A DNA stretch of 64,000 bases, from contig CM007320.1 in NCBI GenBank assembly GCA_000333855.2, positions 682,867 through 746,866 of the forward strand. The letters are read 5' to 3'. The position numbers were made by a program, and so were the translations under genes. Below are positions 30,270-39,639 of this stretch, one piece after another. Position 1 is the first letter of the stretch; every line of letters begins with the position of its first letter. Under the pieces are notes generated by a model, which was not told the DNA's origin, ran no database searches, and saw nothing but the letters and a program-made list of their open reading frames with translations. The stretch is from Endotrypanum monterogeii (lineage: Eukaryota > Euglenozoa > Kinetoplastea > Trypanosomatida > Trypanosomatidae).

Positions 30270-32753
30270 TCACATTATACTGCAGCCCCTCGTGCTGCAG
30301 TGAGTTGGCCTTAGCTTTTGTCGAGGTGCAGATGTATTCAGCAAGGACACAGGCGTACCCAACGGCCCTGAACAGTATACGTCTCCGGACTGCACTCTGA
30401 TATCTCGAGATAGGAGGGGAGATTCGAATCTCGACGAGGTCTCTTCACATGCCACTGATGTCGGCGACAGCAGAAGAGACGACGACATTGTTGCCTGGAC
30501 CTTTGCAGGAAGCCGCTGAGAGGATGCGTTGGATGCTTTACTTTTAGCTTTTTCAGAAGTTACCGGGACTGCGGATATTTTTTTCGGGGCCGAGGCGTTG
30601 TTCCCCCCGAGGGGCGAGTGGGTAGTTAGAGGAACGCCGCTGTAGCCGTTGGCTGTGTACACCGGCGAAGTCAACATTTCCAGAGAGGACGTACGCACTG
30701 CCATGCTCGCTGCGCAGCTATCCTCAACGTTGCGTTGCGACGAAGAAGAGCTCAGGCCACTCTTCGCCTCACATTCCATAGAGAAACTTTTGGCCAGGCA
30801 CCGAGACCTGGTCTGTCGCACGTCCAGGGAGTCGGTGTCCGTGCAGACAACTTTTTCTACACTGTCCGCCTCCACCCGCACCCTAGACAGGGGCGGCAGA
30901 GAGGTGATGCATACTTCGCCCACAGCAGCTTTCCTAGACGAACACGGTTGCGCGTTCGGAACTGTTGCTAACAGTGACTGACCATCGTGCACCGCAGACC
31001 CGAAGGCCGTTGAAAATGCGCCTGCGGCTGCTGCTCCACGAGTCGCACCTGCGCTCGGGGAAGGAGAGAGCACCTCGACCCCACTGAATGCGTCACCGCA
31101 GGTCTTCCCATGCATGGCATCCAGTATTTTTTCCTCGGAGGAGTGTGTGTGCAAAAAGTTAACGGAAGCGCTCTGCGGCACGCGTCGCCCAGGGTGCACC
31201 GACCCACTCGAGGCCGATATGACGCGAAGCTTTGGTGAGGACGCTAGCAGGGCCACCCCTGACTGCGGCGCCTTCGAACTACTCCACTGAGTCGAATACC
31301 CACTCCCACTTCCTGTGTGCAACGGGCTACTAGCAATTGAACAACAGGATGACGGCTGGGTCATGTTGCTACAGCGCAGAGGAGGTGCCTCGTGCTGTGG
31401 CCGTGAGGGGGTGTCCCTTGCCTGCCCTGCATCGGAAACATCGCGACAGTGCCTGAAAGTCGGACTCATTGTTGATGCGACACCGTACAAGAAAGGCATG
31501 GGTGGCAGTGGCGCACGAGAGAAACTTCCCGAGTCGTGCGAAAGGAACGAGACCGATATGCCGGACGCCTGCAGAACCGCCGGCAGTACGGGCAGCGACC
31601 CGGAAATACTTGACGTAGTGGCAGCAGCCGTATCACTGGCGGCATCTGCCACTTTGGAGCCCACTGCGTTGCTGCTGCTGCTGCTGCTGCTGCTGGTGTG
31701 TGTGGAAGGTGCTGATGATAGCGCTACATGCACGCCCTTGTGTTGTCGGAGCCAAAGGTGTAGTGAGAAGGAGGCGTGAACAGCCATGTCCACCGCCTCG
31801 CCATTCGTGTTGGAAATCTGAAAGAGCGGCCAATGCGCCGACGCACCAGGCGGGGGACTCTGTGCGAGTGTGACGCTGCTCGACGTGAGCTCTTTATTTT
31901 TGATATCAGGATTGATGTGCTTCCATGTTGTCGTAGACTTTTCCGGTGAAAGAGTTTGTTCAATATTTACAGTACAAGGAGCTGAATGGTCTTCGCGAGC
32001 CGCCAAATCGTGTGGTGATCTCTTGTTGACGACTGCCTCACTTCCCTCACCGTTAACGCTGCTGCGAAACAGTCTGTGGAAGAAGCCATAGAACGGGCGA
32101 GAAGACCGCTCTGTCTTCGTTCCTTTTCGAGTACTATGAAGGTGCTGTTCCTTCTTTGCCCGTGGTGCGCACACACAACGAGTTCCTTCGACACCGGTGG
32201 CCTTGTCCTCCGTGAAGTAGCCGGCAGAATAAAAGCACTCCCTGGTCAAGCTTTCCGCTTCCTCCAGGCTTGTCTGCTGCTTTGCCTCCGAGTCTTTCCC
32301 TTCTCCGAAGTGCGTCCCTACGACAACAAGGGAGATTTCATTGAAGTCACCGACTTCCGAGTTGGCCCCTGCCGGTGCTGAACCACGCACCGTCATCACC
32401 TCCTCCATCCAGTAGCGCAAATTTTGTAGTGTATTGCGCTGTTGCACCGAGTAGACGAGTATAACGGCATCGCACCTCGATAAGTATGCTGCGCGGTGCT
32501 CGCGAAAGGACGGGGAGCTGCTGCAATCGGTGAAAATAATCCGATAGGGCTGCATACCACAATACTCGACGTGGGTGTATGAGTCTAGAAGTGTTGACTC
32601 TGCACCCTCCAATGGAGAAGGGCTTTCGTGGTTGATATACTGCCGCAGCAATGCCGTCTTCCCGACGCCCGCATCGCCTAGCACCACCACACGGATCTCG
32701 GGCAGAGCCACGCACTCATTCACGCTAGGCAACCTCGCGAAGTCGCTCGTCAT
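30270..32753 (-). CDS. Ras-like small GTPase with split G domain, disordered C-terminal region and CaaX motif (827 aa)
   Basis: Residues 20-33 (IRVVVLGDAGVGKT) are a P-loop (G1) of the Ras superfamily. Strand/helix order continues with RIIFTDCSSSPSFREHR (71-87), where the Switch II DxxG is replaced by DCSS. Then come AVILVYSVQQRNTLQNLRYW (96-115) and LVVVGTHFGEGKD (142-154), where the usual N/TKxD base-recognition motif is not recognisable. Helix 4 follows (163-180). The last strand and helix resume only at about 308-335 (PLFQISNTNGEAVDMAVHAS), so about 125 low-complexity residues interrupt the fold. The remaining some 490 residues are Ser/Pro/Thr-rich and include poly-Ser. The protein ends CSIM, a CaaX box of the farnesyl type, with Cys819 nearby as a possible palmitoyl site. 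It is probably membrane-anchored; GTP binding may be altered. Normal Ras/Rab proteins are about 200 aa. Confidence 0.92.
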   Translation of the reverse strand: MTSDFARLPSVNECVALPEIRVVVLGDAGVGKTALLRQYINHESPSPLEGAESTLLDSYTHVEYCGMQPYRIIFTDCSSSPSFREHRAAYLSRCDAVILVYSVQQRNTLQNLRYWMEEVMTVRGSAPAGANSEVGDFNEISLVVVGTHFGEGKDSEAKQQTSLEEAESLTRECFYSAGYFTEDKATGVEGTRCVCAPRAKKEQHLHSTRKGTKTERSSRPFYGFFHRLFRSSVNGEGSEAVVNKRSPHDLAAREDHSAPCTVNIEQTLSPEKSTTTWKHINPDIKNKELTSSSVTLAQSPPPGASAHWPLFQISNTNGEAVDMAVHASFSLHLWLRQHKGVHVALSSAPSTHTSSSSSSSSNAVGSKVADAASDTAAATTSSISGSLPVLPAVLQASGISVSFLSHDSGSFSRAPLPPMPFLYGVASTMSPTFRHCRDVSDAGQARDTPSRPQHEAPPLRCSNMTQPSSCCSIASSPLHTGSGSGYSTQWSSSKAPQSGVALLASSPKLRVISASSGSVHPGRRVPQSASVNFLHTHSSEEKILDAMHGKTCGDAFSGVEVLSPSPSAGATRGAAAAGAFSTAFGSAVHDGQSLLATVPNAQPCSSRKAAVGEVCITSLPPLSRVRVEADSVEKVVCTDTDSLDVRQTRSRCLAKSFSMECEAKSGLSSSSSQRNVEDSCAASMAVRTSSLEMLTSPVYTANGYSGVPLTTHSPLGGNNASAPKKISAVPVTSEKAKSKASNASSQRLPAKVQATMSSSLLLSPTSVACEETSSRFESPLLSRDIRVQSGDVYCSGPLGTPVSLLNTSAPRQKLRPTHCSTRGCSIM
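31670..31696. repeat. Coding (GCT)n/(AGC)n trinucleotide repeat
   Basis: About nine AGC codons on the minus strand encode a poly-Ser run at roughly residues 353-361 of the GTPase, just after the end of its G domain. It is likely length-variable. Confidence 0.95.
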
Positions 32754-32993
32754 TGTCGCGCCTCTTGTCGTCGAAAGGTCACTCTTTTTTGTAGTGAAAG
32801 TGTAGTGAAGATCTTTCGCTCGATCAGCTTACCACCCCCATCAACTCCAACACCCCCTCTTCTCCTCAATATCCGGTGTCTCACGGGATCACCGAGATCC
32901 TCCTGCTTTGTTGAGATGAAAAAAAAAACGATTCGATAGACTTTTCTCGTTCTCAGCAATCTTTTGCTCAAGAAGGGAAGACGGTGATGCAGT

Positions 32994-33129
32994 CTCCGCG
33001 TGTGATGTGTAGAGAGGCACACGCAAGCAGAAAACAGAAAGAGTATACATACACACACAGCAAATGTATGAATTGAGAAGACACCGACGCAATTGTACAC
33101 ACGGGATTTCACAAAATAGAAAGGAGCGG
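32994..33129 (-). promoter_or_regulatory. Candidate trans-splicing signal for the GTPase gene
   Basis: Downstream of the CCCCCT repeat (33169 to 33130) no AG occurs on the minus strand until 32995-32994. This AG-free zone exceeds 120 nt and would give a 240-nt 5' UTR. A nearer tract (poly-T at about 32919-32928) offers an alternative acceptor. Confidence 0.4.
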
Positions 33130-33169
33130 GAGGGGGAGGGGGAGGGGGAGGGGGAGGGGGAGGGGGGGG
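33130..33169. repeat. (AGGGGG)n hexanucleotide minisatellite
   Basis: About six to seven units of AGGGGG on the plus strand, ending in a G run. The G-rich strand could form a G-quadruplex. On the transcript strand it is a CCCCCT pyrimidine tract upstream of the GTPase gene. Confidence 0.95.
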
Positions 33170-34884
33170 ATCGAGGACTCGAAGTAACCAGAGGAGATTG
33201 GTGAAAGCAGGACAGCTCAAGAAAAAAATGAGTCGAGATAGAGAAATAAATAAATAGAGGAGAAGGTGAAAGGTAGAATACTTTTTTTTAAAAGGGGGGG
33301 CTGTATGTACAACGCCTGACCTATACAAGCAGCTCATGCAAACTAAGAAATAGGGAAAAAGGCACCACGACAAGAGAAGCGACGAAAAAGGTGAGGGGAG
33401 GGGGGCCCTAAACATGAAGTTACGCGCGGATACGATCAAATATGCTGGGACAATGATGATATTCGGTATTTTCAACACTTGTGGGGAAAGACCACCTGGA
33501 TGAGAAGGAGCGAAGAGGAGGAGACAGAAGGCAGGTAAAGAGTACTCAACAGACCGACCTGAGAGAAGGTCGAGGTTCCTTGGGGGTGACGCACGAGCAG
33601 ACGGCCTAGACACCGTTGGCTCCGTTGATGACTGCTCTCCTTTTTTTTATTTTTGTTCTCCATGTCTGATTGGACTCCTGTGTGCTTGCAAGGCACAGGC
33701 ACAAGCTGCTCAAAATCCTAGAAGATGAGGTCAGCAACAAAAAAGGGCCGCAAAAGTGTACCGTGAGACGTTTGACGTGATAATAAGAGCCACTGACTCT
33801 TGCATATAGTTTTTTTTTCTTTTCCGGTACCTCCTCTCATAGGTATGGGTATGCCAACACGCATCCTTACCACCACCAACACCACCCTCTCTCGTGCTTG
33901 CAAGAAGCAAGATACGTCCCGATATGATGAAGAACAGATGAAGACACGCCATTCCTCAGGCATGCATGTGCAGAGAATTATAGAAGAGGTGAAGAGCACT
34001 TGCACACACAAAAAAAAAGTATATAATTCAAGATGCTCTTTCTCTATTATTCGATGTTCATCTGAAAAGAGGCGTTCTTCTCATGAAATGGGGAGGGGAG
34101 GGGGTATCAGAGGGTGTGCAGCTGCAGCGGCTGCATCCGAAAGAGTGGGTTGTTTGCATCCATGTACTCGGAAGGGATTCTGTAAACATCAGGCGCTTGG
34201 GAAAAAAAAAAAGAAACAGAGCAGATGCACGGAGATGTCACGCTGAAACCCAATGGGGATGCTTAGCGGTGTTTCCTTCAGATTACGTTGCCCTGCCCCC
34301 ATTTCCTCTCTGCTTGAGGCACGCACACACACACGCGCGAGAGCCGAACGCGACGACTATTCCTTGCCCAATCTGGTTCACTGATCAACCGCATCGTGTG
34401 AAGCGGCAATACACAGAAAGAGTAGGGAGAGGCTTTACTCAGCCAAATCGATCCATGCATTTGCTTCCTAGACGACTCGCCCCCGATCCACACGCACATC
34501 GAAATATAACGGAAAAAAGAAGATCTTGCCTTTGTGAAACCGATTCTATGCTGGAGGTAGAGACTCGGCGGCAAACCCTGGCCAAAGTCCAAGACCTCTC
34601 TAACGTAAATCCGCGAAGTGTGAAAAACAGTCACAATATGATGAATACAAATCGATAAACATGAGTTTCGATGACGCCACCTTATGTACCAATAACAAGA
34701 AGACAGCTGCAGAGAGCACGAGGGCATCACAAAAAGGCACAGTCCTTTTCTCGGAGGAAAAAAGGGAGCGAGCATGGTGGAAAGGCGATAAAACAAGTAG
34801 AAGAGGGCTAAAGATTCGCCGGAAAACACATGCGCAACAGATGACGACAGTAACTCTAGTAAAGAGCAGACACCCGGGATTATT

Positions 34885-34903
34885 TATATATATATATATA
34901 TAT
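34885..34903. repeat. (TA)n microsatellite
   Basis: About 19 bp of AT alternation in the spacer between the HAS1-like and GTPase genes. Confidence 0.9.
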
Positions 34904-36220
34904 CCCATGGAGAACGACAAGCAAAGACCAAGCTGTGATCCAGGGCGACATATCAACCTTCTCATTTATGAGAAATCTGTGAGGATACCCCTCCGTGTAT
35001 CGGTGAAGTGTATTTCTTGGGCCACAAAAGTCATGAAAAAGGATCCTGCGCTTCAAGGGAGGTGTTGATCACCAACTTGCTGGCTCGGCCGCTTACCTTT
35101 TTTTTTTGCTTTCCATTCATCTGCCCTGTCACCCACACCTGTGTTGCTGTACGTTTTTTTTTTTGGTGAGGGGAGGGGGGGGACAATTTCTTACTTTGCC
35201 CTGCCCATCGAATGGAGATGAATGCCTTGGATATGAAAAAAAAAAATAAGGAAAATGAGCCATGAAATGAATGGAACGAGGGGAAAGATACGTACACACG
35301 CACACACACATGCGCACGAAGAATTGTGGTGCGGAACGAGCAAGGGACGATGCGAGAACAATAAGAAAGGAGGGAGGATAAGCGAACGATACCTGAAAGG
35401 AGATACTCTTCACATGTTGGCACAAATTCCGTGTTTTTTTTTTCGACACGAGCGGGAGGAAGACAAATGTAGAGATATTGTGCGGCGCACACACAACATT
35501 CCCCTGTGGGGACGAACGGCACGCACCTAGTGAATATTGCGCACAGCATCTTTTACTGCACGGGTACATCACTCTCTGTTCACCTGCGAATTGTCGGGAA
35601 AACACAAAGAAACGCAAGCCCGCGCCGGCAAGAAATGGGCAGGGAAAACAATCAAGTACACCGATATCCCAATCGCCCCGGCTTGCGCACAAGTGGGTCC
35701 TCGACATTGCAGCATTAACTCACCGAGAGACATTGCTTAAAAATGATGTATCCCTGCGATACGCAGGCTTGCCTTGGCGTCTTGCGCGCCTTTTGCCAAC
35801 TGGGAAATGTCAATTGGCATATATACATGCGCTGCATGCACATGCTTGTATTAAGGTGCATTTCTGCCTGCGTGTGCGTGTGCGTGTGTGTGTATGTGTG
35901 TTTGCGTTTGTGCCCTTGACTTAATCGTTTAAGGAAGAAAGAGTCATCTCTGTTGGTGTAGAGCTCTCCCACTCAATCTTACAAGCATCACCCCACCTCA
36001 AAAACACACACTACAGGGGGTGGTAGGGTGATGAGAAACCACCCATCGCTCGAGAGGAAGAGCGACAGAGAAAACAATAAGAAAACTGCGTACAGTCCGA
36101 CCATGTCCAGAGGAGATGTGCACCTCACCTAGACAAAGGCTTACAGAGCACGTAAAGAAATACGATGTGCACAGAGAGGAACGCCCACTGCCAATCTCGC
36201 CGCCGTCATCGCCATCGCAC

Positions 36221-38194
36221 TCACCATTCTCCACTGATGTTCTGATGTCGCCGGTTCAACGATTTCTCGTTGGCGTTTCGCCGCTTAGTGTCTTTTGTGT
36301 GGCGCATGTTGCGAAATTCGTGTCGCGACTTTTTGCTCATTTGTGCTGCGGACTGGGAAAGGTCCATCTTAATTGGCGGCGGCTCACTCAGGGCGAACCC
36401 GCGTGCCACAGAGGCGAGGTCGAGATTTTGGATGTTGAACACATTCTTCAGTTGGCAACTGCTGTAGCTAAGCAGGTAACCCTCATACGCCTGTCGCGCT
36501 GAGGTTCGCAAATAATAGTTTGAGCCCACCAGCTGCTCCAGCTGCACCTGCACGTTTGACCTCATCTTTGCCAGATCGAAGGTGTATTCGTTTACCTTCA
36601 CCTTGGCATCATCGTAGAGATACTTGAGGAATAGCTCTTCCTGTGGCAACAAAAACATGAGCGCGTTACCGCAACGACCAGCACGCGCAGTTCGCCCAAC
36701 ACGGTGCACGTACTTGACCGGATCATCCGGGGGGTCGAACTGCACAATCCAATCCACCTCGGGAATGTCAAGACCACGCGCCGCAACATCAGTGGTGAAA
36801 AGAACGCCACTGGGCGCGTTACAAAACTGCATGTACGTAGCGGAGCGCTGATGCTGCTTCTGTTTGCCGTGAAAAGCGATGCACGGTACATCGATGTAGT
36901 TGAACAACTCGCAATGAAAGGCAACGCTGTTGCGGCTGCTGAAAAAAACGATCACCTTCTTCTTCAAGTTCTTTTTCACAAAATGGTACAGCACTAGTAG
37001 ACGCTGCTCGCTGGCGCACATCACGTAGCCCTGCTCTAGCGTGTCCACAGTGGCTTTATCCTTCTTGCTCTTCATCGAGATGAAGATAGGGGTCCTATGA
37101 AATGAGATACGTGCCAGCTGCTCGACACGTGTCGTTTGCGTGGCAGAAAATAGAAAAGTCTGGCGGTTCTTAGGCAACAAGGAAACAATCTCGCGCATGT
37201 CCTCCTCAAAGCCATTGTCGAGCACGCGATCCGCCTCATCAACTGCGAGCAAGAGGAGGCTTTTCGTGTGCCAATCTGTTGTCAACTTCAAGTGATCCAA
37301 CAGGCGGCCGGGGGAAGCGACAACAATCATAGCACCATTGGCGAGTTTAAAACCCTCCTGGTTGCGACTCTGACCACCGATGCAGCACAGAAACGTTATA
37401 GAACCGTTGAAGTGCTTCAGTAGCCTCAGAAGCACACCCTCAATCTGCAGACAGAGCTCTCGGGTGGGGCCGATGATGATGGCAGCGGTGCCGTTGCTAG
37501 GGCGAAACCCGGATCGGCAGACAATCTCCACGATCGGGATCAAGAATGCCAGCGTCTTGCCGGCGCCGGTTTTCGCTTCGGCAAGGAGATCGCGCCCCTG
37601 AAGGGCAGCTGGAATGCAGCGAGACTGAATTGGTGTTAGATCCTTGAACTTAAACTCCTGCTCGAGAGATGAAACTATGTGGGGGTTCAGTTGCAACGCC
37701 TTGTAGTCCGTGACACCAGGGATGGACTTTGACAGCTCCTTGCTCCGCTGCATAATGCTGGCGGCTGTGGGACCATCTGGCGACGATGACAAAGCGGGGG
37801 TCGCAGAGACGAGGTCGGAGGAAGACGAAGACCTGCCTTCAGCTGCACCGCGCCACTGGGGATGTCGCTGATGTGCGTTTGATGGGCACATATCAGCGAC
37901 TGCATCGTCATCGTTGTCGGTCTCACGGCGCCGCTTCTGTGAATGCCCAATCGAGGCCGTCGTGGGCACAGCTGTCTCCTGCCCTTCCGTCACTTGCACA
38001 TCATTGCCGCCCACCTCCTCCGCCACCTCTTCCTGGGACACCTTATCACCAGCACTTGCGGAAGCTTCGCGCGCCACCTTGCTTCGGTGGTGGCGCATGC
38101 GACGACGCTTTTTTGAGGACTGGTCCATGTCAGGCGTCGTGTTGTCGCCGCTTTGGTCGTCGACAAGCGACGAGGAGGGTGCTTTTGTCGGCAT
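36221..38194 (-). CDS. HAS1: DEAD-box ATP-dependent RNA helicase, HAS1/DDX18 type (657 aa)
   Basis: A nucleolar RNA helicase of early 60S and 40S ribosome assembly. Motifs: Q-motif region FKFKDLTPIQ (181-190), AKTGAGKT (207-214), PTRELCLQ, ASPGRLLDHL, DEAD (319-322), SAT (350-352), then TTDVAARGLDIP and VHRVGRTARAGR in domain 2. The C-terminal segment NVFNIQNLDLASVARGFAL matches the HAS1-specific extension, which is why I prefer HAS1 over other DEAD-box proteins. The N-terminal 150 residues are charged and disordered, with a basic run (KKRRRMRHHR) that may act as nuclear or nucleolar signal. The frame extends 11 codons upstream from a GTG; the first ATG (MPTKAPSSS) is used. It shares the neighbourhood with an RRP3-like helicase and NOC3, both ribosome assembly factors. 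Confidence 0.95.
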   Translation of the reverse strand: MPTKAPSSSLVDDQSGDNTTPDMDQSSKKRRRMRHHRSKVAREASASAGDKVSQEEVAEEVGGNDVQVTEGQETAVPTTASIGHSQKRRRETDNDDDAVADMCPSNAHQRHPQWRGAAEGRSSSSSDLVSATPALSSSPDGPTAASIMQRSKELSKSIPGVTDYKALQLNPHIVSSLEQEFKFKDLTPIQSRCIPAALQGRDLLAEAKTGAGKTLAFLIPIVEIVCRSGFRPSNGTAAIIIGPTRELCLQIEGVLLRLLKHFNGSITFLCCIGGQSRNQEGFKLANGAMIVVASPGRLLDHLKLTTDWHTKSLLLLAVDEADRVLDNGFEEDMREIVSLLPKNRQTFLFSATQTTRVEQLARISFHRTPIFISMKSKKDKATVDTLEQGYVMCASEQRLLVLYHFVKKNLKKKVIVFFSSRNSVAFHCELFNYIDVPCIAFHGKQKQHQRSATYMQFCNAPSGVLFTTDVAARGLDIPEVDWIVQFDPPDDPVKYVHRVGRTARAGRCGNALMFLLPQEELFLKYLYDDAKVKVNEYTFDLAKMRSNVQVQLEQLVGSNYYLRTSARQAYEGYLLSYSSCQLKNVFNIQNLDLASVARGFALSEPPPIKMDLSQSAAQMSKKSRHEFRNMRHTKDTKRRNANEKSLNRRHQNISGEW

Positions 38195-38358
38195 GAGATA
38201 TTTGAAATGTTTCAACACACTGAGCACGTACCTTAAGCGGCACGGGCAGCAGCGGCGGCGCAGCGGCAGCTTCCCTTTAAAACAGCCCGGTGAAAGCGGA
38301 GCGGTGAATCGGTCGGCACTCGTGAATCTCCTGGTGTTTGTTTTGACTTTTTGTCGAC

Positions 38359-38406
38359 CTCGAAGGAGCGAATAGAAAAGAGAGAGATCGAGAAAAAGAG
38401 GAAACG
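38359..38406 (-). promoter_or_regulatory. Predicted trans-splicing signal for the HAS1-like gene
   Basis: A pyrimidine-rich tract on the minus strand (38361-38406) contains no AG; the first AG is at 38360-38359. Predicted 5' UTR about 164 nt. The GTG at 38227 is downstream of this acceptor, so the ATG choice rests on standard initiation, not on the acceptor. Confidence 0.5.
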
Positions 38407-39042
38407 ATCAAGATTTTTTGACAAGAAAAAAGGACCGAAGTTGCAGATCAAAGATGCCGAATGCAGCCAGTCACCCGAACAGTACACGTCAACGTCTGCG
38501 AACCCAAAGGCGCAGAAGTTCGTGATGACGATCACGCGTCCCATAAACCCTTGTGCCCCCATCCCACCCCAAAAATCTGTCTTTCCAACCCCGGTGAACA
38601 GAGGCACCGCCACAAAAGCACAGGAATCAGGAACGATTGATTTTTTTTTTTTTACAAGGCAGGCCTTGGGAATGTGCGGGGTGGGTAGCTCGAAAACAAG
38701 CAAGTGTGAAGGCACATTCACGAGTAAATAATGCGCGGCCTGTCGCTAAGAACTCAAAGTCAATCTGTGGAGTGCCACATTACCTCCTTCCTTCCTTTTA
38801 AAGTCATACATAGGAAAGTGTAGGCGTGCATATGCATTTTTATGAGACAGGTGAAATGAACGTTCTTCACTCATTTCTGTTTCCGGCGCTCCAGATTGAC
38901 TTTTGTGCCGTGAGGAGATACTCCAGCAACTTGAGTGGGGTGAGATGTCTTAGAACGCAGTGGACAAGAGCGGCACGGGAAAACCCTCCTAGAAAAACCA
39001 TCAACGCAGCTGAGGAATGGGGGTGAAAAGGGAGGAGGAGGA

Positions 39043-39047
<5 letters not shown>

Positions 39048-39071
<24 letters not shown>
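39048..39071. repeat. (TA)n microsatellite
   Basis: About 24 bp of AT alternation followed by a short TG run, in the spacer upstream of the HAS1-like gene. Confidence 0.9.
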
Positions 39072-39080
<9 letters not shown>

Positions 39081-39639
39081 ATATTATTCTGGTGTTGTTC
39101 GTTGTTTTAATCGTTTTAAGGTATTTGTTACGCACCTTCACCCCTTCCGCCTCCTCCTCTCCTCAGGTGGAGGAGGCCTCCCCCCCCCCCTCCCCCACCT
39201 GACTCTACTTGCCCCCCCCCTCCACCCACACACACACAAAAAAAAAACCCTGATCGACAAAAGCTAGCGCACCAGCATGCAATCGCTGCGATCGTGCTGT
39301 TGGCCTAGAGGAAGGAGGAGAAGGAAAAGGGAGGAGGACGGCGCCGAGGATATCAGCAGCGACAGGAGGAGGGGTGAAACTATTGCCTCATCGAAACTCG
39401 CCACTGAAAAAAACTGGTGACTCAGGAACTAGATCGCCTCTCTCTCTGTGGCTCATGAGCGAGAAAAGGAGTCACGGCGAGATGAAAGACCAGAAGGGTG
39501 AAACAACACCAGGAAGGAAGAAGAGACCTCGGCGGTGCAGGCCAGACGCGACAAGCTCAATACAGGCGCACTCCCGTGCCAAGGCCGTTCGCTGTCCCCC
39601 CCCTCCCCAGTATCACCTCCACCACTACCCAAGGGGTCG

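Larger units (their letters stand above)
32754..36220. other. Long intergenic spacer (3.5 kb)
   Basis: This lies between the HAS1-like gene and the GTPase gene. It contains a hexamer minisatellite (33130-33169), a TA repeat (34885-34903), A/T runs (33273-33290, 34200-34212, 35099-35110, 35154-35164), and short CA/GT runs. Long minus frames (32750-33613, 34278-34829, 35129-35707) are Phe/Leu/Ser/Pro-rich products of pyrimidine bias and are not accepted as genes. Confidence 0.45.
38195..39639. other. Intergenic spacer
   Basis: This lies between the RRP3-like gene and the HAS1-like gene. It contains the HAS1 tract, T12 (38641-38652), a TA repeat (39048-39071), C-rich runs (39181-39220) and A runs. 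I see no credible ORF or RNA gene. Confidence 0.5.

Noticed and set aside
32750..33613. 287-codon minus-strand open frame upstream of the GTPase gene
   Set aside because: It overlaps the GTPase start in another frame, crosses the hexamer repeat (poly-Pro) and splice signals, and consists of Phe/Leu/Ser/Pro/Cys runs from pyrimidine bias.
34278..34829. 183-codon minus-strand frame and overlapping plus-strand frame in the same spacer
   Set aside because: Composition is typical of pyrimidine-rich spacer, no domain is seen, and both strands are open equally.
35129..35707. 192-codon minus-strand frame
   Set aside because: Crosses T/A homopolymers and CA repeats, overlaps other open frames, with no recognisable domain.
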